Part shown: positions 7,419-13,358 of the stretch, piece after piece
How positions within the stretch are numbered: position 1 is the first letter of the stretch
Layout: the number at the start of each line of letters is the position of its first letter
Source: Coemansia sp. RSA 1804
Lineage: Eukaryota; Kickxellomycota; Kickxellomycetes; Kickxellales; Kickxellaceae
Reading direction: 5' to 3'
Assembly (NCBI GenBank): GCA_027578815.1
Contig: JANBTH010000637.1
Coordinates: 1-13,358, forward strand
DNA length: 13,358 nt
Made by a program: the position numbers and the translations under genes
The notes under the pieces: generated by a model
What the model saw: the letters and a program-made list of their open reading frames with translations, nothing else
Told to the model about the DNA's origin: nothing
The model's database searches: none

Positions 7419-9175
7419 TCACTCAAGAAGCGACGAAAAGTCAAACGCTGCCGGACGCTTCCACGCCTTGATGACGCCGCGACGGCAGGCGGTGACAAGC
7501 AGGTCCTGGCAGAACTGCAGCGAGCACACGACGGCGTCGTGGATGACTTCGGACATCAGCGGCTGCAGAACAGCAACGCTCCCCTGCGGCGCCCTTCCAT
7601 GCACCACGCCCGACGGCGTGTCGTCGATGTCGGGGCGGCCGTGGAGATGCGCATCGACGGAAAGCCTGGCAGCGGAACCAGAAGTGGATCCGCAGTGATG
7701 GTCGGCGGCGGTATCTGAGCGCGTAGCTGGCGTGCGGTGGAGCGGGGCGCGCGGTCGGTGCAGCGCAGCCAGCGAAAAGTCCCAGATCAGGAGCCGCGCA
7801 TCCTCGCCCACGCTCATGAAGCGGTAGGTGTTTTCGTCCTGGTGGCCCATCGGGTCAAACGCAACATCGCGCACCCAGGACTCGTGGCCCTGGCAGCGGG
7901 CCACAATGGTCTTCTGGTCGCTGTAGCTCCACACCGTCAGCATATCGTCCTTACCGCCCGCCACAATGTACTTGCTGTCGTCGCTCCATGCGCAGCATGT
8001 GAGTCCGCCAAAGTACGACGGATACACGTCCTCCAGCACCTCGTTCAGATAGTCGATGATGCGGAGCGCTCCGTCTTCGCTGGCCACCGCCACGTGCTGG
8101 CAGTCGGGCGAGAACGCAATGCTTGTGATCGGCTTGTTGCCGACCTTCCAGAACGACACAGGGTTTGCGCGCGGTTTCTGTGCTGCTGCGACAACAAAGG
8201 CGTTGGCCGAGTTCACGCGCTCGGCCGCCTGCGGTGGCACGCAGAACTCGTCCTTTGTTCGATCGATAACCACCACGCACCCGTCCGCCGTGCCCGCCAT
8301 AAACAGGCTGTCGGAGTGCGGGATCCAGCGCACACACATGATCGCTGGCGTGTACCCGGAGTTCTTGTTCAGTCGTGCGTACTTGCCACTGATCGGCTCG
8401 TACCAGATGATGTTGCCGCTCACGAAGCCCATCACCACATCCAGTCTGTTCTCGCTCCTGGTTGTGCCGTTGATGTCGTGGCACAGCGGAGTGTTGGTTG
8501 CCAGGTCCAATCGCGCTAGCGTCTCGCCTGTGTCCTCCGGCTGCATCCCGACGAGCGTCATGCTCCGTGGCGAGTTGAATAGAAAGTATGTTGTCTGCGT
8601 GTTGTCGCCCACTATCCATTTTGCCAGGTTCTCGTTGCTGACAATGCGCTGCACGTACGCCGATGTCGATTTCGTCACTATGCCCTTGCCGTGCAGATGC
8701 TGTTGTTGTTGTTGTTGCTGCTGCTGCTGCTGCTGACTGCTACCTTTGGAAAAGTGGAGCAGTCCTTGTCTGAATCCGTGGCTCTTTCCCGACCCTGCTG
8801 CCTGCTCGCTTGTACTGCCTGGTGCTCCACCAGCAGATTCGCTGCCGACGGTCTCGCTGTGCTTATCTGTGCTGCCGTGGCCGCTTGTGCGGAACACCGA
8901 CACGTGTGTTGGTCTGTTGGCTATCGAGTACATTGCTCGAAACCCCGATGCACCACTAATACCGCCAGACCCAGCGCTCAACGGCTGTCCACCAGCGGTA
9001 GTAGCAGCAGCAGCAGCACCAGTGCTGGTGCCACTGGTTGCTGCAGAGCCTGCAACCAGACCACTCCCAGTTGCGTCCGAAAGCATTACACCGCCCGTCG
9101 CCATCGCCATGCTGGCCGCACTGAACCGTAGCCCACTACTTACTGCCGGCGGCGTAGACGGCAGTGGCAGGTTGT

Positions 9176-9207
<32 letters not shown>

Positions 9208-9380
9208 TTGCCCTCGGTTCCGCTGGCACTCATTCCCAGGTCATCCCCACTAATGTCCCGTGCAATGTGCGGCGTAAACTGGTTTGCTGCCTCCTCTGTT
9301 GTAAACTCCGACACTAGCGTCCATTTTCCCTCTGGTGTTTCGAAAAATGTCTTTGGAATATAACTGGTATTGCTGTTCAT
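7419..9380 (-). CDS. creC: CreC/WDR20-family WD40 protein (deubiquitinase cofactor)
   Basis: A 653-residue WD40 protein. The family includes Aspergillus CreC, fission yeast Bun62 and human WDR20/DMWD; members bind and activate USP12/46-type deubiquitinases (CreB in Aspergillus, Ubp9 in fission yeast), and CreC affects carbon catabolite repression. The family core is unmistakable: VVMGFVSGNIIWYEPISGKY (315-334), CVRWIPHSDSLFMAGTADG (349-367), SIAFSPDCQHVAVASEDG (420-437), LRIIDYLNEV, YFGGLTCCAWSDDSKYIVAGG (456-476), ARCQGHESWVRDVAFDP (494-510) and SVGEDARLLIWDF (523-535). A last repeat (about 613-642) lies after a 75-residue linker. The N-terminal part, about residues 50-230, is low-complexity with an Asn/Ser tract, Ala/Gly/Ser-rich stretches and 12 glutamines. 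The ATG at 9380 is the first in frame and is kept; a short conserved-looking segment (KTFFETPEGKWTLVSEF) follows it directly. The partner deubiquitinase is not in the window. Confidence 0.93.
8700..8735 (-). repeat. Polyglutamine-encoding CAG/CAA repeat
   Basis: Twelve consecutive Gln codons (residues 216-227), seven CAG and five CAA, in the disordered N-terminal half of the WD40 protein. On the plus strand it appears as one CTG, five TTG and six CTG. The block structure suggests repeat-length change with CAA interruption. It lies just before the start of the conserved WD40 region. Confidence 0.95.
9171..9209 (-). repeat. Asn/Ser trinucleotide repeat
   Basis: Thirteen codons made only of AAC and AGC (plus strand GTT/GCT triplets), giving runs of Asn broken by Ser at residues 58-70 of the WD40 protein. 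It probably arose by trinucleotide slippage plus point change. It lies in a predicted disordered region. Confidence 0.85.
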
Positions 9381-9608
9381 GGCTGTGGTGGTTGGGAGAG
9401 ATAGGTTGAGAAAAATAATAAATAAGATCAGTAAGGGAAAAGAAAAAGCAATACGTTGTATGCGTGGTGAAGAAGTAAATAATAGGGAAGAGTCTCTTTA
9501 CTAGGAGGAACCATGCCGGAAATCCACCATACAGAAGATAAGGCTTACATGTATTGCTATTTTAGCTGGAAACAAAAACAAAAAGAGAAAGGGAATAAAA
9601 AACAACGA
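9381..9608. other. Spacer between the copper ATPase and the WD40 gene
   Basis: A 228-base AT-rich spacer between two minus-strand genes transcribed leftward. It should hold the 3' end of the ATPase transcript and the promoter of the WD40 gene. An A/T block at 9411-9425 lies 31-45 bases upstream of the WD40 ATG, comparable to the REI1 TATA position. I saw no AATAAA on the minus strand and no small gene. Confidence 0.5.
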
Positions 9609-12600
9609 CTAGGGTTCCTCGCTCTGAGGAATGCGCTCATACGCATGGCTGGTAGTCGATGACGACGGGAAACCAAAGTATCCGGCAGAGGCAGGGCGGC
9701 GCGAAGCAAGCGGACCCAGCTCCACGGCATCATTGTCATCGCCATCCAGAATGTCAGACACATCGACAAAGAACGAATCCCCGTCCGTGGGCGACGAGAG
9801 CGACCGACGAGCAGCAGCAGCAGAAGAAGCAGAAGGATTGCCACGGGGCGCCGAGAGCACACGCACTTGATCCAGCGGCAACGGAAGCGAGAGCGAGTCT
9901 GGCGCCGAGCATATCGGACGACGGTACAGCTTGAGCAAAAGACTGCTGACCATGACACTGACGCTACTCATGGCCATTGCAAGGCCCGCGAACACGGGCG
10001 GCAGAATGATGCCCAGCGGCATGAAGATACCCATGGCCAGCGGAAGCCCCAGCATATTGTACACGCTGGCCCACACGTAGTTCCACTGGATGCGGCGGAA
10101 TATCGTACGCGACAGATCCAGAGCCGACACAACATCTGTGACGTCCTCGCGCATCAGTACAAGGCTAGCGGCTTCCATCGCCACATCCGTGCCCGACCGC
10201 ATCGCAATTCCCACATCCGACGCAACAAGCGCTGCGCCGTCGTTGACGCCGTCGCCAACCATCGCCACGCGCTTTGTGGCCATGCTGTCTACACGGCGGT
10301 AGTTTCTCCGCACGGCAGAGCAGCAGAGGACGCAGCGCACCAAACGAGCAATCAGTCCGTGGCGAACATGCTTGGTCTCCTGCTGGATGTGCTTGATAAT
10401 TGTGGCCTTTCCTGCTGGCGACACTCCGGCGTACACGCGACGGATGCCGCATTCGGCCGCCACGGCCTGCGCCGTCAGCGGCTGGTCGCCAGTAACCATG
10501 ATGCACTCAACGCCCAGCCTGTCCTGCAGCGTGGCGATGGCCGGCACCGCCTCGGGACGCAGCACATCGGCAAGCGCCATCCACCCGGCATATGCGCCGC
10601 CCACGGCCACAAGAATAACAGTGCGTCCAGTGCGCTCCTGGGACACCTTGGCCTCGCTGCACTCGGTCGGAATGCTCACGCCCTGCGCCCGCAGAAAGTC
10701 CGCGCTTCCAACAAGTACAGGCACTCCGCCCTCCACCTTTACCAGACCCGCTGCATACTCGCCCACCTCGGGCATCGATGATGTATCGGGCGTCACCACG
10801 CACCGCACGCCCTGCCCGGGGACCGAATCAAAGGCTGACACCGATGCCGGAAGCGTCTGCGAGCCAGGCCCAAGAAGCAAGGACTGCGCATACGCAACTA
10901 TGGCACGCCCAAGCGGGTGCTCGGACCGCGACTCTGCCGCGCCCGCAAGGAGCGCAAATGAGCGCTGCGAAAGTGCAATGTCGCTAGTGGTGCGCTGCTC
11001 AAAGCTCAGGTCGGCAACCGCCAGCTTGCCCTTTGTCAGGGTGCCGGTTTTGTCAAACACGACCACATCGATGCGGCTGGCAGCCTCCAGCGCATCGCCG
11101 CCCTTGATCAGCACGCCCAGCTGTGCGCCAACGCCAGTGCCAACCATGACAGCCGTGGGTGTGCTCAGACCAAGTGCGCACGGACACGCTACAACCACCA
11201 CAGCCACTGCGATCTTTAGACAGCCAACCAAGTAGCTACCGGTCATCTCGGCCTCGTCCTTGAACATCTTCGGCTTAGGCAGACCGGTGTACGCAATCAG
11301 AAGCCATCCGATCAGAGACACAACCGCCAGAATCAGAACCGCTGGCGCAAAGTACTGGGCCACACGGTCCGCATACGCCTGAATCGGCGCCTTTGCCGTC
11401 TGCGCCTCTTCAACCAGATGGACTATTTGCGCCAGCGTTGTGTCTGTGCCTACACGCGAGGCCTCCATGACAAACGACCCGGTCCCATTGACTGTTCCAG
11501 CAACCACTTCACTCCCTTGCTCCTTGGACACAGGAAGCGACTCGCCAGTCACCATCGACTCGTCCACCTGCGACTCACCCTCAACCACATGTCCGTCAGC
11601 AGGGATTCTGTCGCCGGGGAAAACGCGCAAATGGTCGCCCGCTTGGATCAGCTCTGTCGGGATCTGCTTCTCGTCAGCAATGCGTCCGTCCTCAGTGTAC
11701 ACAATCAGCGTTGCGTTGTTGGGTGTCAACGTCATCAGCGTCGAAAGTGCAGCCGATGCGTTTCCTTTGGCCATGTTCTCCAAGTACCGTCCCAGTGTAA
11801 CAAACGTAATCAGCATGGCCGATGCCTCAAAGAAGCAGTGGGGCCGTGGGTGTTTGCCGTGAAGCACCGACCACGACAGCATGAACAGCGAGAAGAAGTA
11901 CGCAAGCGTTGTACCTGTTGTGACAAGCACATCCATGTTGGCGTTACCGTGGCGCAGAGACTTGATGGCGTTGCGGTAGAACTGCGCGCCAATCACGAAC
12001 TGGAGCGGAGTAGTAAATACCAGCTGCAGAAAGACGCCCAGCGGAAGTCCAGCGAGCATCTGCCAGCCAAAGACCCTCTTCAGGGGGTCAATGTGCGGCG
12101 CAAACTTGGCCAAGAAGATCACGGGCAACGAAAACCACAGCGACCTCCAGAACCGCTGGCGCCACGCAATAATATCCTTTGTACGTTGCAGCGACTCCAG
12201 CTGTGTGTTTACTTGCGTAGAGTCCGCCACCAGCACATCGAAGCCGGCGCTCTCGGCCACCGCAACCAGTCGACGCACCCCGATCTCCGATGGCCGATAC
12301 TCAATGGCTGCCGTCTCCAGCGCCAAGCTGACTGCAACAGAGACCACTCCGGGCTCTCTTTTCACCGCACGCTCAACCAACGACACGCAGGATGCGCACG
12401 TCATGCCGTAGACGTTGAGGTTGACCTTGGCCACGCGCTGTGCTCCGCCATCCATGGGCTTGACCTCAAAACCTAGATCGCCAATCGCCTGGACTATCGT
12501 TCCTTGGGAGATAATACTGCTGTCATAGCGCACGGTAGCACGCTGTGCAAGCAGGGAAACGCTGATGTCCTGTATCCCTTCGCGGGCCCCAAGCGTGCGC

Positions 12601-13358
12601 TCAATGAGTGCCACGCAAGAAGAGCATGTCATCCCGCGCACCTCGATCTGAATCGACTCCCCCGGATCAAGAAGGGTCTCGCCGGACTTTGCGCTGGAGC
12701 TGGAACGAATCGGACCGTTGCCCATGGACCCTCCGCGCCCGCGGACTTTCCGACCGGGTTTACCGGGCCGGAGGAGCGGCGACGGATATCCAGCAGACTG
12801 CTGCTGTTCTACAGCCAAAGTAGCCGTAGACATGCTGGCTGGGTTGCTAGCGCTAGCGACAATACTTGCAGTTTGGGCGTTTTCCCCAGCATGTGAAGTG
12901 ATAGCGGCTGTTGGCTCGGGCGTCGCATCGAATCCAGCGTCCTCAATGGCTGCGACCACAGCGGCCACATCCGCAACCGACCTGTCGATCGTCACAAGCG
13001 CCAAGCCCCTTGGCTCCAGCTCAACCTTGGCATCCACCACACCCGGAGTGTCCTCAAGTGCCATAGTAACCGACGAAACACACGATTTGCATGTCATTCC
13101 ACCAACGGCCACCGTCAAAACCTCTGTGTCCTGATGGCCGTCTTCCGAGTGAGGCTTTTGAGCTACCACGACGTCAAATCCACAGTCCTCGATGACTTGA
13201 GCAACCGCCTCCACTCCGCCATCGAATGCAAGCGGATCCCAGGTGACTGTTGCCGCGTTGTCTTCCAGCGAAACGTCAACCGCATCGATGCCCTTCTCCA
13301 CGCCGCCAAGCGCGGATTTTATGCTTTTGACGCACGACTGGCACGTCATCCCATGTAC
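9609..13358 (-). CDS. CCC2: P1B-type copper-transporting ATPase (CCC2/ATP7-like), N terminus missing
   Basis: The frame is open through the right edge; the codons before the first Met in the window read V-H-G, completing a GMTCxSC metal-binding motif, so the true start lies outside. Residues are counted from that Met (13349), giving 1246. Ccc2/ATP7 proteins pump Cu(I) into the late Golgi lumen for cuproenzymes. In order: HMA domains with CxxC at 3-6, 87-90, 242-245 and 318-321; membrane segments from about 401; TGES at 601-604; ion-site CPC at 722-724; phosphorylation motif DKTGT at 766-770 (Asp766); SEHPLG 809-814; a GxGxxC nucleotide motif at 845-850; TGD 953-955; GDGVND 1032-1037; and two last membrane helices with YN (1097-1098) and MSS (1127-1129) copper-site residues. 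A Ser-rich tail of about 100 residues with an acidic patch ends the protein. An insertion precedes the GDG motif (separate entry). A cadmium/zinc pump is excluded by CPC with YN/MSS. Confidence 0.97.
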   Translation of the reverse strand, partial: VHGMTCQSCVKSIKSALGGVEKGIDAVDVSLEDNAATVTWDPLAFDGGVEAVAQVIEDCGFDVVVAQKPHSEDGHQDTEVLTVAVGGMTCKSCVSSVTMALEDTPGVVDAKVELEPRGLALVTIDRSVADVAAVVAAIEDAGFDATPEPTAAITSHAGENAQTASIVASASNPASMSTATLAVEQQQSAGYPSPLLRPGKPGRKVRGRGGSMGNGPIRSSSSAKSGETLLDPGESIQIEVRGMTCSSCVALIERTLGAREGIQDISVSLLAQRATVRYDSSIISQGTIVQAIGDLGFEVKPMDGGAQRVAKVNLNVYGMTCASCVSLVERAVKREPGVVSVAVSLALETAAIEYRPSEIGVRRLVAVAESAGFDVLVADSTQVNTQLESLQRTKDIIAWRQRFWRSLWFSLPVIFLAKFAPHIDPLKRVFGWQMLAGLPLGVFLQLVFTTPLQFVIGAQFYRNAIKSLRHGNANMDVLVTTGTTLAYFFSLFMLSWSVLHGKHPRPHCFFEASAMLITFVTLGRYLENMAKGNASAALSTLMTLTPNNATLIVYTEDGRIADEKQIPTELIQAGDHLRVFPGDRIPADGHVVEGESQVDESMVTGESLPVSKEQGSEVVAGTVNGTGSFVMEASRVGTDTTLAQIVHLVEEAQTAKAPIQAYADRVAQYFAPAVLILAVVSLIGWLLIAYTGLPKPKMFKDEAEMTGSYLVGCLKIAVAVVVVACPCALGLSTPTAVMVGTGVGAQLGVLIKGGDALEAASRIDVVVFDKTGTLTKGKLAVADLSFEQRTTSDIALSQRSFALLAGAAESRSEHPLGRAIVAYAQSLLLGPGSQTLPASVSAFDSVPGQGVRCVVTPDTSSMPEVGEYAAGLVKVEGGVPVLVGSADFLRAQGVSIPTECSEAKVSQERTGRTVILVAVGGAYAGWMALADVLRPEAVPAIATLQDRLGVECIMVTGDQPLTAQAVAAECGIRRVYAGVSPAGKATIIKHIQQETKHVRHGLIARLVRCVLCCSAVRRNYRRVDSMATKRVAMVGDGVNDGAALVASDVGIAMRSGTDVAMEAASLVLMREDVTDVVSALDLSRTIFRRIQWNYVWASVYNMLGLPLAMGIFMPLGIILPPVFAGLAMAMSSVSVMVSSLLLKLYRRPICSAPDSLSLPLPLDQVRVLSAPRGNPSASSAAAARRSLSSPTDGDSFFVDVSDILDGDDNDAVELGPLASRRPASAGYFGFPSSSTTSHAYERIPQSEEP
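10275..10379 (-). other. Insertion before the hinge motif of the copper ATPase; possible 57-base intron
   Basis: Residues 991-1025 separate AGKATIIKHIQQ from KRVAMVGDGVND. Family members usually have only a few residues there. The extra segment is basic and contains RCVLCC, and shows no similarity I recognise. An in-frame GT...AG segment at 10345-10289 on the minus strand is exactly 57 bases, starts GTTTGG, contains an AACTAC element near its 3' end and finishes GTGTAG. Removing it keeps the frame and shortens the insertion to about 16 residues. The donor is not a strong consensus, so a real protein insertion remains equally likely. Confidence 0.5.

Noticed and set aside
6041..7498. 485-residue minus-strand frame over CCT3 and the end of the WD40 gene
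   Set aside because: It overlaps two clear genes in another frame, is His/Arg/Leu-rich, and has no domain motif.
9867..12476. Several plus-strand frames of 287-352 residues opposite the copper ATPase
   Set aside because: The minus strand holds every P1B ATPase motif in order. The opposite frames are His/Arg- or Ser/Thr-rich shadows without motifs.

Overview
The window looks like nuclear DNA from a fungus with compact, apparently intron-free genes. Five long reading frames match conserved eukaryotic proteins, four complete and one cut by the right edge, and each can be read without splicing. Genes are moderately to strongly GC-rich and the spacers are AT-rich with pyrimidine tracts, as in fungal promoters and 3' ends. 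Few introns, Ala/Ser/Thr-rich insertions in housekeeping proteins and a CreC-type WD40 protein would fit an early-diverging fungus such as a member of the Kickxellomycotina. That placement is an inference, not something the sequence proves.

Layout from left to right: the last codons of an unidentified plus-strand gene (1-58); a long AT-rich spacer (59-952); a plus-strand ABCG half-transporter (953-2980); a tail-to-tail junction; the minus-strand 60S ribosome maturation factor REI1/ZNF622 (3169-4758); a divergent promoter region (4759-5395); plus-strand CCT3, the gamma subunit of the TRiC/CCT chaperonin (5396-7315); a second tail-to-tail junction; a minus-strand CreC/WDR20 WD40 protein (7419-9380); a short spacer; and a minus-strand P1B-type copper-transporting ATPase (9609-13358) whose N terminus lies beyond the right edge.

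The genes do not form an obvious pathway. REI1 and CCT3 share a divergent promoter region and both serve protein production (60S maturation and chaperonin folding). The WD40 protein belongs to a family that activates deubiquitinases in carbon catabolite control. The ATPase moves copper into the secretory pathway. The ABC transporter is a membrane exporter of unknown substrate and has less GC-rich codons than its neighbours.

I found no mobile element, CRISPR array, RNA gene or biosynthetic cluster, and no convincing new system. The points worth a second look are structural oddities in conserved proteins: a roughly 110-residue low-complexity insertion in CCT3; an insertion of about 30 residues just before the hinge motif of the copper ATPase, part of which could be a retained intron; at least four metal-binding domains in that ATPase; and homopolymer-rich linkers in REI1 and the WD40 protein.
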